DNA of 64,000 nucleotides from CBDCWQ01 sp965223435 (GCA_965223435.1 CBDCWQ010000012.1:1-64000), one strand, 5' to 3'; positions 29,022-38,248 are shown, counted from the stretch's first letter. The notes: generated from the letters alone by a model not told the origin. Translations and numbers: made by a program.

Positions 29022-29119
29022 TTACCTAAGCAGCGGGATTGCTAACACCGTGAGGCCAGGCGAGTCAACAACGCTCAAACCGAAAAACCCGCGGCAAAAC
29101 CCAAGGGTGCGTGAGAGGG

Positions 29120-29815
29120 CTACGAGGCCTTGACCCCGATAGAGGGGCTCACGCTTGGGTGTCGCGCGCGCTGCTTGGGGCTGCCGAGATCGCGGGTGTC
29201 ATGGTGCGGTTCGCGGAGGGCGGGCTTTTGAGCAGAAACGCCTCTGAAGAAGGCCACAAAGTACTCCACCGCGGACACCAATGAGAAGAGAATAGAAATG
29301 TAAAGAAAGTAGGTGCCCAACCGGTGAAAATCGATCTGCCCTGGGCCAAACAGCGCGATCGGGTACGGGTAGTGCACGAGCAGGGCCCAGATGCCCACCA
29401 TCTGGAACGCGGTCTTTTGCTTGCCGAGATCTCGGGCCGCGATGACCAGCCCCTCGCCGGCCGCAATGGTCCTCAAAGAGTTGATGATGATTTCCCGCGC
29501 AAGGATGATCAACACCACCCATACCGACGCTCGACCAAGATGAAGAAGCATCAAAAGAGCGCCCATCACCAAGAGCTTGTCGGCCAGCGGGTCCAAAAAC
29601 TTCCCGATCACCGAAATCATGTCGTAGCGGCGAGCCAGATAGCCATCGAGAAAATCGGTCACGGAGGCCATCGCAAAAATCATGGCGGCGATGAATGCGT
29701 TGCGGGGTGAGTCGAACTGCATCACCACGAGCACCGCGGGAATGGAGAGTATGCGACCATAGGTGATCAGGTTCGGCACAAATACCGCCTGTCGCCCGAT
29801 GCTCCTTCTTGCCAT
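29120..29815 (-). CDS. pgsA: CDP-diacylglycerol-glycerol-3-phosphate 3-phosphatidyltransferase
   Basis: About 231 residues from the ATG at 29815, one base after the upstream stop and preceded by GGAG. The CDP-alcohol phosphotransferase signature is complete: TDFLDGYLARRYD then GKFLDPLADKL, giving the D-G-A-R-G-D-D pattern. Four or more hydrophobic segments follow. It makes phosphatidylglycerol phosphate in the inner membrane. The C-terminal tail beyond about residue 195 is polar and unusual but short. Confidence 0.92.
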   Translation of the reverse strand: MARRSIGRQAVFVPNLITYGRILSIPAVLVVMQFDSPRNAFIAAMIFAMASVTDFLDGYLARRYDMISVIGKFLDPLADKLLVMGALLMLLHLGRASVWVVLIILAREIIINSLRTIAAGEGLVIAARDLGKQKTAFQMVGIWALLVHYPYPIALFGPGQIDFHRLGTYFLYISILFSLVSAVEYFVAFFRGVSAQKPALREPHHDTRDLGSPKQRARHPSVSPSIGVKAS

Positions 29816-29816
29816 C

Positions 29817-31295
29817 TCAGTCTCCTCGAGAGCCTTCCTGATCACCATCTTCCTCTTCCGATGGAAGAGAAACGAGGACATATCCTTGCCCCGTCAACTG
29901 AATCAACCGAACGTTCTCTCCTGCGTCCAGCGGCACGGGTGAGCTCCCCGACGACCATGCGACCAGCGCATTTTCGGCCACGACCATCGGAACCTCCCCG
30001 TCGAGGGGGACGAGGGTCGGCGGCCCCTTCGCGTCGACGAGAAGACTCCCGCTCCCTCCGAGAAGAATGGCCCTGATGCCCTCCCACTCAACCAGCTGTG
30101 GAGAAAACCCGTCGTCAAAGCCCATCAGTGCATTTTGCAGGACGTGGAGGTCACGCACATCCCGCAACGCCACCGCAAACCGTGGAACCTCAAGCACCAA
30201 ACGCGCGGGGCCACGAACGCGCGCCAACGACGGTATCGTGGAAGGTTGAACATCAAGCTTCCCCTGCGCCGACACCACCGCACGAAGTCGAAGGTGCGCG
30301 GTCGTTTCCAGCCGAAGCGCCGCCCTCTTTCTTGGCCCAGCCCGAAAACCGAGCGGGGCCTCCTCCATCGGTTCGTCGTCCTCAAATTCGTCTTCATCCT
30401 CCTCTTCGGTGAACGACGAGGACGGCTTTTCGGTCAGTCCTTCTTCGCCTGGAGGCCCCATAGACAGGGCCCCGCCCTCGACTTGGACCTCCGTGGGCTC
30501 CCCCCCCGGAGTAGACCCGGGCATATCGGCCTGAGGCGAGCGGCTCAATTCCCACTCCGGCGCAAGAGACGAGGCCGGCGTAGCGGGATCCAAAGAAGGG
30601 CCGGCATGGGCCACTGAGGTTTCCCATGCAGCCTCATGGTAGTCTTGCTTCGGCGCAGCCTCTCGTTCCGACTCGATGTCGCAAAACGGCTGGTCTTGCC
30701 CCTCGATCCCCAGTAAACCGCCCTCCCCCACCTCCTTCAGAATGTCTTCCCGATTCCCGGCCCCTGGCTCAGGTGACTCTGACAAGCGCAAGTCGATTTT
30801 CTTGACAAAATCATGGGCACCCCCCTTTAGGAAATGCCCCCGAGCCTTTGCAAGTTCGCCTTGACGAAACAGTACGAGGCCCAAGTAACAGTGCGCACGG
30901 CCATGGTCATCCGAGAGCTCTATTGCGCTTTCGAGCATCGTCTTGGCGTCCGGTAGCCGTCCTTGGCGCAACAGCACCAGCCCTAGGTTGACACGAAGGG
31001 AAGAATCGTCGGGACACGCTTCAATGAGTTGGTCGTAGATCCCTTTGGCCGCTTCGAACAGCCCCAACTTGAAATACACCAGCCCCAGAAGATTTTGGGC
31101 CCGCAAGCTCTTTGGTGAAAGCCCAAAGGCTCTTTCGAGTGAGACGCGCGCCTCCTCGTTCTGGCCCGCCTGGAGAAGATCGGACCCCTTGTGCAAATAA
31201 AAGAGGAAGTCGTCGTCTCGCGTAGACTCTTCTTTGGCGTCGCCGTTGTCTGCAAGTTCCATCGTGCTCGAAAAGCTTGAGGGTCCGTGCTCCAC
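29817..31295 (-). CDS. TPR protein with acidic linker and AIM24-like C-terminal domain
   Basis: 492 residues; the GTG start has AGGAG seven bases upstream. Four TPR units fill residues 30-165 (LLGLVYFKLGLFEAAKGIYD, NLGLVLLRQGRLPDAKTM, CYLGLVLFRQGELAKARG). A long acidic linker follows (EEEDEDEFEDDEPMEE). The last ~150 residues are beta-rich, with GGSGSLLVDAKGP and LTGQGYVLVSLPS resembling AIM24/TIGR00266 barrels. That domain assignment is tentative. It lies between the lytic transglycosylase and pgsA genes with minimal spacing, so an envelope role is likely but unproven. Confidence 0.8.
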   Translation of the reverse strand: MEHGPSSFSSTMELADNGDAKEESTRDDDFLFYLHKGSDLLQAGQNEEARVSLERAFGLSPKSLRAQNLLGLVYFKLGLFEAAKGIYDQLIEACPDDSSLRVNLGLVLLRQGRLPDAKTMLESAIELSDDHGRAHCYLGLVLFRQGELAKARGHFLKGGAHDFVKKIDLRLSESPEPGAGNREDILKEVGEGGLLGIEGQDQPFCDIESEREAAPKQDYHEAAWETSVAHAGPSLDPATPASSLAPEWELSRSPQADMPGSTPGGEPTEVQVEGGALSMGPPGEEGLTEKPSSSFTEEEDEDEFEDDEPMEEAPLGFRAGPRKRAALRLETTAHLRLRAVVSAQGKLDVQPSTIPSLARVRGPARLVLEVPRFAVALRDVRDLHVLQNALMGFDDGFSPQLVEWEGIRAILLGGSGSLLVDAKGPPTLVPLDGEVPMVVAENALVAWSSGSSPVPLDAGENVRLIQLTGQGYVLVSLPSEEEDGDQEGSRGD

Positions 31296-31298
31296 CAG

Positions 31299-31940
31299 TC
31301 AGCTCCTTTTTTGATAGTAGCGATACATTTGGAGAACGCGTTTCACATAACGCTCGGTCTCACGAATTTTGGGAATTCGTCCTAGCTTCTCAACCCGATG
31401 AGGCCCCGCGTTGTAGGCCGCCGCCGTCAGGGCCATGTTCCCTTCGAACTTGTTGGCCAACAGGCGAAGATACCGCGCGCCCCCGAAAATGCTTTGACGC
31501 GGGTCGAAGGGATCTTTGACCTGCATGGCTTTCGCAGTTGCGTCTATCATCTGCATCAGTCCTTTGGCCGATTTCGGAGACACCGCTTTGGGATTGAAGT
31601 TGGACTCCACCTTGGCGACCGCCTTGAGAAAGGCAAAGGGCAGACGGTAGTGCTCGGCGGCCTCCTCGAAGATGGGGTCGAAACGGTTCACATCGACCGG
31701 AAACAGCACGCGCTCGCGTCGAGGCAGATTCATTACTACGGGTTTTTCCCCACCAAATCCCTCCCAATGAGGGCCTCGGTAGGGGCGGTAAGGGCCTCCA
31801 CGCTTGATATTCGTGAGGTGAATCACGCCATCGTCATCGACCCAGCTGTAAAGCTCAGCCCAAACGACCCTCCCGAACCCGACCGACGCGAGCAACAGCG
31901 CCCACGTCAAGCACCCTCGGGCTGGCATGCGCCTTCTCAC
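31299..31940 (-). CDS. Lytic transglycosylase (SLT domain)
   Basis: 213 residues. A signal sequence ends near residue 28. A short DUF4124-like segment (ELYSWVDDDGVIHLTN) follows, then an SLT domain with catalytic Glu in VAKVESNFNP, SAKGLMQMI, and ALTAAAYNAGP. It cleaves peptidoglycan glycan strands in the periplasm. The start may be GTG 31940 or ATG 31928. The stop is 3 bases before the start of the TPR-AIM24 gene. Confidence 0.93.
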   Translation of the reverse strand: MRRRMPARGCLTWALLLASVGFGRVVWAELYSWVDDDGVIHLTNIKRGGPYRPYRGPHWEGFGGEKPVVMNLPRRERVLFPVDVNRFDPIFEEAAEHYRLPFAFLKAVAKVESNFNPKAVSPKSAKGLMQMIDATAKAMQVKDPFDPRQSIFGGARYLRLLANKFEGNMALTAAAYNAGPHRVEKLGRIPKIRETERYVKRVLQMYRYYQKRS

Positions 31941-32005
31941 GATCCCATCCTAGCAGCTCACGGGCTCCGGGCAACCTCGCGTTCGCCAGGGGAATAACCC
32001 AAAAA

Positions 32006-33733
32006 ATGAGGCCAGAAACCGCTGGCCCGAAGCAACCACCCAGATCTAGCGTAGGGTTGGTGCGACATACCTCGGATGCCCTGGTGATCGGCAGCGGGCT
32101 CGCTGCCCTCAGCTACGCGCTCGAGCTGGGGCACCGCGGCTACGACGTTCTGGTCGTCACCAAAGGCCGCACCGCCGACGCCAATACCACCTACGCCCAA
32201 GGGGGGATCGCGGCGGTCATCGGAATGGACGACTCCTTCGAGGATCACATTGAAGATACCCTTCGTGCCGGAGCGGGTCTATGCCGCCCGGATATCGTGT
32301 CCGAAACCGTACGGGCAGCCCCCCAAGTGATCGCGCGTCTAACCGACGCGGGCGTTGCGTTCGACCGGAAAACGCCCCCTGGCGGTGCAGGGGAGGCTTC
32401 ACCGGAGCCCAACCTCAGCGGCTATGACCTGGCCCGGGAGGGCGGGCACGGCTTTCGCCGCGTTCTCCATGCAGGAGACATGACGGGGCAAGAAATCATG
32501 CGTGCGCTGGTCGAATCGGTTCGGGCGCTGCCGAACGTGCGTGTGCTCGAACACGACTGCGCCATTGATCTACTGACCACGCGCAAAGTTGAGGGCCTTC
32601 GGACCGGCGCCTACCACCGCGCGCCTCAGGAAACCAATCGGTGTTTAGGCGCCTATGTCCTTCACGAACAATCGGGTGAGGTTCACACCCTTCTGGCGCC
32701 AGTGACCCTCATCGCCACCGGCGGTGCCTCCAAAGTGTACCTCTATACGTCGAACCCGGACGTCGCCACCGGAGACGGTGTCGCGATGGCCTGGAGAGCC
32801 GGCGCGGACATCGCCAACATGGAGTTCATCCAATTTCATCCCACGTGCCTGTATCATCCCAAAGCCAAGTCTTTTCTCATCTCGGAGGCCCTTCGAGGAG
32901 AAGGCGGTATTCTGAGACGCCTCGACGGGACCCGCTTCATGGGCGACTACGACACCATGCTCGAGCTTGCACCCCGAGACATCGTCGCTCGGGCCATCGA
33001 TAGGGAGCTGAAGCGAACCGGCGACGACCACGTTCTGCTCGACGTCACCCACCTCGACGGAAGTTTTCTGACCAGCCGATTCCCGAACATCCACAAGCGC
33101 TGCCTCGAGTTTGGCGTTGATTTCACCCAAGAACCCATTCCGGTTGTCCCCGCCGCGCACTACGTGTGCGGTGGCATCCGAACCGACGCCCACGGCGAGA
33201 CCAACATTCGCGGTCTTTTCGCAGCGGGCGAAGCCGCATGTACCGGAATGCATGGGGCCAATCGTCTGGCCTCCAACAGCTTGCTCGAAGCCGCAGTATT
33301 CGGCTACCGCGCAGCCCTTGCCAGCGAGCCCTACCTGAGGAGCGAAAAGCCACGCTTCGATGATGTACCCGATTGGAACCCAGGGGATGCGGTTCCCTCT
33401 GACGAACTGGTTGTGATCACCCAGTGCTGGGACGAGATCCGACGCTTCATGTGGAACTACGTAGGCATCGTTCGGACCGACAGACGGCTGTTGCGCGCTC
33501 AGCGACGCATCGAAACCATCAAAGAGGAGATACGCGAGTTCTATTGGAACGCGACCCTCACAAAGGACCTCATTGAGCTCAGAAACATCTGCACCGTCGC
33601 CGAACTGATTGTCACCTGCGCGCTTCGAAGAAAAGAGTCGCGGGGGCTACACTATACACTGAACCACCCCGATCTCGCCGACAACGAGCCTCCGTGCGAC
33701 ACGCTCATTCGCCGGCGGGACTTGATTGCGTAG
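32006..33733 (+). CDS. nadB: L-aspartate oxidase
   Basis: 575 residues. FAD-binding VIGSGLAALSYALELG lies at the N-terminus. FIQFHPTCLYHP, SEALRGEGGILRR and GGIRTDAHGETNIRGLFAAGE define the NadB/succinate dehydrogenase family. It oxidises aspartate to iminoaspartate for NAD synthesis. The C-terminal helical domain is present. The length is a little above the usual ~530. Its 3' end overlaps the convergent lipoprotein gene by 29 bases. nadA is not in the window. Confidence 0.94.
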   Translation: MRPETAGPKQPPRSSVGLVRHTSDALVIGSGLAALSYALELGHRGYDVLVVTKGRTADANTTYAQGGIAAVIGMDDSFEDHIEDTLRAGAGLCRPDIVSETVRAAPQVIARLTDAGVAFDRKTPPGGAGEASPEPNLSGYDLAREGGHGFRRVLHAGDMTGQEIMRALVESVRALPNVRVLEHDCAIDLLTTRKVEGLRTGAYHRAPQETNRCLGAYVLHEQSGEVHTLLAPVTLIATGGASKVYLYTSNPDVATGDGVAMAWRAGADIANMEFIQFHPTCLYHPKAKSFLISEALRGEGGILRRLDGTRFMGDYDTMLELAPRDIVARAIDRELKRTGDDHVLLDVTHLDGSFLTSRFPNIHKRCLEFGVDFTQEPIPVVPAAHYVCGGIRTDAHGETNIRGLFAAGEAACTGMHGANRLASNSLLEAAVFGYRAALASEPYLRSEKPRFDDVPDWNPGDAVPSDELVVITQCWDEIRRFMWNYVGIVRTDRRLLRAQRRIETIKEEIREFYWNATLTKDLIELRNICTVAELIVTCALRRKESRGLHYTLNHPDLADNEPPCDTLIRRRDLIA

Positions 33734-34406
33734 CCACCGAGCTCTGTTGACGCGCCGGTTCAAGTTTCCACACGAGCTCTGCCTGCCCAAGGGCCGAAGT
33801 CACCCTCATCGTGAACTTCTTTGAGGCCCCGCTGATAACCGCTTCGCCGGCCTCCGTGGTCAACGGGAAACGAACGCTATAGGTTCGGGCAAAATCGGTG
33901 ATGTGGGGATAAATCACTCGTAGATTGGCCGTGGTCTTGACCTTTTGGACCTCCCCTTGCACCGCCTGTACACCGTCGCCTTCGAGGGTCACCCGCCAGA
34001 TGGAGTTTTCGCGATCCAGATCGTTCCAACTGGGTACCGCCGTCGATACGCTCACAAAAAACTCGTGAAACAGCTCGGCATCGGGCCTGGTCAAAAGAAG
34101 GCGACTCGCCTCTTCGCTCCCTGGACCGTAGACGTTCGGATGTCGGACCAAAAAAGCCCGACGGAATTCGGGCGAATGAAACGTAGCCCAGACAAAGAGG
34201 ATGCTATCAAGCGTGTCGTAAACCTTGTCGGAGCGGGTCCACCGAGAAAGAACCCCGTTGTAATCCGATGCTTTGAGTTCGCGCCGCGGCTGAAGCGTCA
34301 AGGGGGCCTTAGCCATCACCCGGCAGCCCACGAGCCCATTCACCCCTTGAACCGCCACCACAACACCCAAAAGCCACACCAAGCTTTTGGGCCAAAAGCG
34401 CGTCAT
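33705..34406 (-). CDS. Putative lipoprotein
   Basis: 233 residues. The signal peptide ends in a lipobox, NGLVGC, near residue 28. The rest has no recognised domain but is protein-like (YDTLDSILFVWATFHSPEFR, ANLRVIYPHITDFARTYSVR). The ATG overlaps the pyrE stop as ATGA, so the two are co-translated. Its 3' end runs into the convergent nadB by 29 bases. Envelope location is predicted; function unknown. Confidence 0.75.
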   Translation of the reverse strand: MTRFWPKSLVWLLGVVVAVQGVNGLVGCRVMAKAPLTLQPRRELKASDYNGVLSRWTRSDKVYDTLDSILFVWATFHSPEFRRAFLVRHPNVYGPGSEEASRLLLTRPDAELFHEFFVSVSTAVPSWNDLDRENSIWRVTLEGDGVQAVQGEVQKVKTTANLRVIYPHITDFARTYSVRFPLTTEAGEAVISGASKKFTMRVTSALGQAELVWKLEPARQQSSVATQSSPAGE

Positions 34407-34984
34407 GGGTCCTCCCCTAGGAAGTCACGCCGACAAAACAAGGTTCGAAGCTCAAGCCCGCGCTCCAGAAGCGCTTCTCGTCCGCCCTCCTCCCGATCCA
34501 CGAGGGCCAGCGCCAATTCAACCTTGTAGCCTGCCGTCCGAACGCGATCGGTGGCGAGCATGGCAGATCCCCCCGTGGTAACGACGTCCTCAACCACGGT
34601 GACTTCTAGGCCTTCTTCGATGTTCCCTGCCCCTTCGATGAAGGCATTGCTCCCGTGCCCTTTGGCTTCTTTGCGGACCAGGAAAGCCGGAATCGGTTTT
34701 TCGGCCAAGGCCGAGGTCATCGAAACCGCAGAAGCGATTGGATCTGCACCCAGGGTGAGTCCCCCGACTCCGGCGATGCGACGACCGCTCTGTTGCTCGA
34801 ATTGACTGATTTCGTGAAAAAGAAGTTGACCCACGAGAACATGCCCCCGGGCCGACAACATCACGTTCTTGCAATTGATATAGAAATTGGAGACCCGCCC
34901 AGACGCCAGGGTCACCCGCTTTCGCTCAAAAGCCTTCGCCCGCAGCAGCGCAAGCAGTTCTTTACGTGCTTCCTCGATACCCAC
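34403..34984 (-). CDS. pyrE: Orotate phosphoribosyltransferase
   Basis: 193 residues. VTLASGRVSNFYINCK at the N-terminus and the PRPP-binding loop TVVEDVVTTGGSAML are diagnostic. It converts orotate to OMP in pyrimidine synthesis. The GTG start gives the normal length. It leads the lipoprotein gene with an ATGA overlap and follows the bactofilin group on the same strand. Confidence 0.94.
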   Translation of the reverse strand: MGIEEARKELLALLRAKAFERKRVTLASGRVSNFYINCKNVMLSARGHVLVGQLLFHEISQFEQQSGRRIAGVGGLTLGADPIASAVSMTSALAEKPIPAFLVRKEAKGHGSNAFIEGAGNIEEGLEVTVVEDVVTTGGSAMLATDRVRTAGYKVELALALVDREEGGREALLERGLELRTLFCRRDFLGEDP

Positions 34985-35014
34985 GCTAGGCCCCGAATCT
35001 TTGCCGACGACCCC

Positions 35015-35587
35015 TCACCGTCTTTTCTTGACCACGACGCGGCGTCGGCGCCGCGCATTCGCATGGGGAACCGCTGCGCCGGGGACCACGGATTCCGGTA
35101 GGGACGTTGGGCGATCTGTGTTGGAGGCCCGGATTCTGTCCGGCCGATGCGGTTCTATCAAACTGACCGCCGCCGGGCGCTCGCGGGGGACCCGGCTCTC
35201 GTGACCCCGAGATGCCTCGCGACGACGCGTATCTGGCTCGAACGCACGCGCTTTGCCGTCGCGCGCGGCGACCACCACCGCGCCGCTCATTTGCGCGCCT
35301 TGTGCGACGGTCAGTCTCGGACTTTCGATGTCCCCGACCACCCGAGCGCTGTCACGCAAAACCACGTGGGTTCGGGCACTGATGTTGCCTAGAACCACGC
35401 CCGCAATCTCCACCGTGTCCGCCACCACATCCGCCTTTAAGGCGGCACCTTCCCCAACGATGAGATCGCTTTCGAGCGCAAGTGCACCCTCTATTCGACC
35501 ATACACCTTCAGGTTCTCGGACCCACTCAACTGTCCGCGGATGGTCGTGTTCGAACCGATCTCCGTCCATGCTTCATCTGCCCGCAT
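35015..35587 (-). CDS. Bactofilin with basic tail (bactofilin A)
   Basis: 190 residues. The beta-helical bactofilin core spans about residues 5-105 (IGSNTTIRGQLSGSENLKVY, GRIEGALALESDLIVGEGA, DIESPRLTVAQGAQMSG). An ~80-residue disordered tail follows, ending in an Arg/Lys cluster (RRRRRVVVKKRR). Bactofilins polymerise into membrane-associated or DNA-partitioning scaffolds. The basic tail could bind nucleic acid or phospholipid; that is inference. The ATG has GAGG upstream. It is the last of three tandem bactofilin genes. Confidence 0.9.
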   Translation of the reverse strand: MRADEAWTEIGSNTTIRGQLSGSENLKVYGRIEGALALESDLIVGEGAALKADVVADTVEIAGVVLGNISARTHVVLRDSARVVGDIESPRLTVAQGAQMSGAVVVAARDGKARAFEPDTRRREASRGHESRVPRERPAAVSLIEPHRPDRIRASNTDRPTSLPESVVPGAAVPHANARRRRRVVVKKRR

Positions 35588-35650
35588 CGCCCTGTCCTCC
35601 TTGTCTAAAAACCCATACCGGCCCGGGGCCGGCGGAACAAGCCCACGCTA

Positions 35651-35695
35651 AACAGAAACGCACAAGTCCGGATCCAGGCACGATGCGGCATTCGG
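35651..35695. repeat. Truncated copy of the ~150-bp inverted-repeat element
   Basis: It begins AAACAGAAACGCACAAGTCC and matches the left ~45 bases of the full copies at 9265 and 36073, then stops. It abuts CGGCGATTTTTTGC, which also occurs inside the 174-bp element at 52008-52021. It lies in the gap between bactofilins A and B. Confidence 0.8.
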
Positions 35696-35711
35696 CGATT
35701 TTTTGCCGGGG

Positions 35712-36023
35712 CTAGGCCATGTCGATGTGGCCACTGAAGCGCGCACCGTCTGCCATCAGAACCCGTGGAGCCCGAATGTCGCCCTCAATCTGACCTTTGG
35801 CACCGATCTCCACTTTGGAATCGGCGTAGATCTGACCCGTCAAACGTCCATGGACGACCGTCTTCTCTGCGTGCACTTCAGCTTCCAGCGTGCCTGAGGA
35901 CTCGACCGTGAGCTCCTCCCGGACCGACACCCGCCCCCGGACATTGCCCAACACCACAACGCTGTCTTCTCCCAGGATATCGCCCTCTAGGACCATGGAA
36001 GCCCCAATCACCGTTGTTGCCAT
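35712..36023 (-). CDS. Short bactofilin (bactofilin B)
   Basis: About 103 residues, essentially only the bactofilin beta-helix (GDILGEDSVVVLGNVRGRVS, EAEVHAEKTVVHGRLTGQIY, GDIRAPRVLMADGARFSGHI). The ATG at 36023 has GAGG six bases upstream; a GTG lies one codon earlier. It has no tail, so it may be the polymer-core partner of the tailed paralogue. It is flanked on both sides by copies of the same repeat element. Confidence 0.9.
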   Translation of the reverse strand: MATTVIGASMVLEGDILGEDSVVVLGNVRGRVSVREELTVESSGTLEAEVHAEKTVVHGRLTGQIYADSKVEIGAKGQIEGDIRAPRVLMADGARFSGHIDMA

Positions 36024-36072
36024 CACCCACCTCGCTCAGTGCAGCATGCCTTCAGGCCAAGACGGCTGCTCT

Positions 36073-36216
36073 AAACAGAAACGCACAAGTTCGGATCCAG
36101 GCACGATGCGGCATTGGGCGCTGCGCTGCCGGCTCACGTACTTCCGTGTAGGCTCCACGGGCGACTCGGGCCCGGCTTTGCCTAGCACCCAGCTTCGAAC
36201 TTGTGCGTTCCTGTTT
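36073..36216. repeat. Inverted-repeat element, 144 bp (copy 2)
   Basis: It is bounded by AAACAGAAACGCACAAGT and the reverse complement of AAACAGGAACGCACAAGT. The interior is close to the copy at 9265-9417. It lies between bactofilin C (stop 10 bases away) and bactofilin B (start 50 bases away), inside an apparent operon. Confidence 0.87.
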
Positions 36217-36225
36217 GTTTCCATT

Positions 36226-36549
36226 TCACAGATCTTTTGGCAGATCGACATCCATTCGAATGCGACCTCGAAATTCGGCGCCGTCTTCGACCACAAACAC
36301 ATCGGCTTCTACGTCCCCCAACAGAGTTCCTGTAGAACGGAGATCGACTCGACCGCGAGCCCGCACATTGCCGTCCGCCCGGCCATAGATCGTAAGCGCA
36401 TCCACGTCCAAATCGGCCTCGACCACACCGCTTTGGCCGACCGTCAAATGGCTGGACAGCGATACCCGCCCGGAGATCTCACCCTCGATGGACAAAGGGA
36501 CCGACCCTTCAAGCTCTCCTTTGATGCGAATCCCCTCCGGAATCACCAT
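36226..36549 (-). CDS. Short bactofilin (bactofilin C)
   Basis: About 107 residues from the ATG at 36549, with GGAG six bases upstream; a GTG lies five codons earlier. The beta-helix repeats are clear (GIRIKGELEGSVPLSIEGEI, LTIYGRADGNVRARGRVDLR, FVVEDGAEFRGRIRMDVD). The C-terminus is short and acidic. First of three tandem bactofilin paralogues on the minus strand, which differ in tail and charge, consistent with a mixed filament. Confidence 0.88.
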   Translation of the reverse strand: MVIPEGIRIKGELEGSVPLSIEGEISGRVSLSSHLTVGQSGVVEADLDVDALTIYGRADGNVRARGRVDLRSTGTLLGDVEADVFVVEDGAEFRGRIRMDVDLPKDL

Positions 36550-36683
36550 TTCAGACTCCCGCACAGCTCACAGCTGTAGCGCCGGCGAATCGCTGAAAGC
36601 AACCTCAATCTCCGCACTTTCACGACCGGGCGCCCCCATCCCAAGCCTCAACCGCGAGGGAGGTTTCACCCTGCCGCCCCCAC

Positions 36684-38174
36684 TTAAGCGCTGAAGAGGT
36701 CTAGAACTGTTGAATCCAAGGTGGCCGGGCGGGCCCTTCGCTTGGCCCAATCTCGAAGGGCTTTGATCTGCTCTTCATAAGTTTGGTAAAGAGGCACAGT
36801 CTTTTTCAGCGCCAGCTCCAAGTCTTCGGCATCCAACTCTCTTTTTTCGCTAAACGCGCGGTAAAGGCCAGAAACCACAACCTGCTCGAGTTCAGCACCA
36901 GAAAAATGCTCGGCCCTTTGTGCGAGCTCCTTGATGATCGGGTAGGCGTCGGGGTCTCGCTGACGCTTTGTCAAATGGATCTTCAGGATTTCCAAGCGCT
37001 CATGCTGATTGGGCAGGTCCACAAAAAAGATCTCGTCGAAACGGCCCCGGCGGAGAAGCTCCGGCGGCAAGCCGGAAACGTCGTTGGCGGTGGCGACCAC
37101 AAAAACCTCCGCGCTCTTCTCCGCCAGCCATGTAATAAAACCTCCGAATACCCTCGATGCACTGTCGCCACCACGTTGGCTGAAACCCTTTTCGATCTCG
37201 TCGATCCAAAGGACAACCGGGGCCAGGCTCTCGGATATTTTGATCGCCTCGCGCAGTGCCGCTTCCGGAACCCCTCCAGCGCCCGAAAAAAGCGCACCGA
37301 CATCCAAACGCAACAGGGGAAACTTCCAAAACTCAGCCACCGCTTTGGCCGACAGAGACTTGCCGCAACCTTGAACGCCCAAAAGGAGTAAGCCCTTGGG
37401 GGACGGGAGACCGAAGTCTCGGGCCTCTTGCCCAAAGGCCCGGGTCCGAGCCGCAAGCCAGCGTTTCATTTCCCCAAGTCCGCCCACATCGCTCAACGCA
37501 TCACCCAGTTCATGAAACTCGAGCACTTCGGTCTGGCGGAGAACTTGTTTCTTTTCCTCCACAACGAGTTTCAGATCCTCCTCCCTAAGCCCCCTTCGAA
37601 GGACCATCACCTTCCGAAACACCCGGGCGGCTTGATCTGAAGACAAGCCGAGCGCGGAGCGAATCGCTTTTTCGGCCACCACCGGCTCCACTTGGACGTG
37701 CTCCGTGGCCATGACGTGCTTCAGCGTCTCTTGGAGCTCTTCCGGGCGCGGGAGCGGCAAGTCGATGACCGCCGCGTCTTTTTCAAGCTCAGGAGGAAGC
37801 ACCATCACCGGAGCGGTGATGATCAGGGACTGCCGTCGACTGGCGGCGACCGGCAGCCGATCGCGAAGACGTCGGACCACACGGGCGTCCCCGAGGTGCG
37901 GATGAAGGTCAAGAAGGGCGACCAGAGCGGGGGCCTCTTCCGATCCCAAACGCTCCAGCGCCCGAACCGGGTCTCGCATTTCTTCGGTATGATCCCCCTG
38001 AAACCCAACCGAGCTGGACCAAATGAGGAAACCCTTTTTGGCAGCCCGCGCCGCGTGATCAATGAGGTTGAGGACCCGCGCCTCCTCGTGGGTCACGAGG
38101 TAGATGAGCGGGTAGCCTGCGCGGGACAAAACCGCGAGCTCTCGGGCGATGGGGTGAATCCGGCTAGACGCCAT
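36684..38174 (-). CDS. Ycf46-type AAA+ ATPase
   Basis: About 496 residues from the ATG at 38174. The N-terminal ~240 residues match the Ycf46 pre-ATPase domain (GYPLIYLVTHEEARVLNLID). The AAA core has Walker A GVQGCGKSLSAKAVA, Walker B VVLWIDEIEKGFS, sensor ATANDVSGLP and Arg finger RRGRFDE. These proteins are remodelling ATPases of unclear target. It lies about 135 bases upstream of the bactofilin group, on the same strand. Confidence 0.9.
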   Translation of the reverse strand: MASSRIHPIARELAVLSRAGYPLIYLVTHEEARVLNLIDHAARAAKKGFLIWSSSVGFQGDHTEEMRDPVRALERLGSEEAPALVALLDLHPHLGDARVVRRLRDRLPVAASRRQSLIITAPVMVLPPELEKDAAVIDLPLPRPEELQETLKHVMATEHVQVEPVVAEKAIRSALGLSSDQAARVFRKVMVLRRGLREEDLKLVVEEKKQVLRQTEVLEFHELGDALSDVGGLGEMKRWLAARTRAFGQEARDFGLPSPKGLLLLGVQGCGKSLSAKAVAEFWKFPLLRLDVGALFSGAGGVPEAALREAIKISESLAPVVLWIDEIEKGFSQRGGDSASRVFGGFITWLAEKSAEVFVVATANDVSGLPPELLRRGRFDEIFFVDLPNQHERLEILKIHLTKRQRDPDAYPIIKELAQRAEHFSGAELEQVVVSGLYRAFSEKRELDAEDLELALKKTVPLYQTYEEQIKALRDWAKRRARPATLDSTVLDLFSA

Positions 38175-38248
38175 GAAAGCGAGTCTAGCAGGTGAAGCAC
38201 ACGACGCCACCATTGGAACCGCGTTCCGAAACGCTCTTCGTATGGGGC

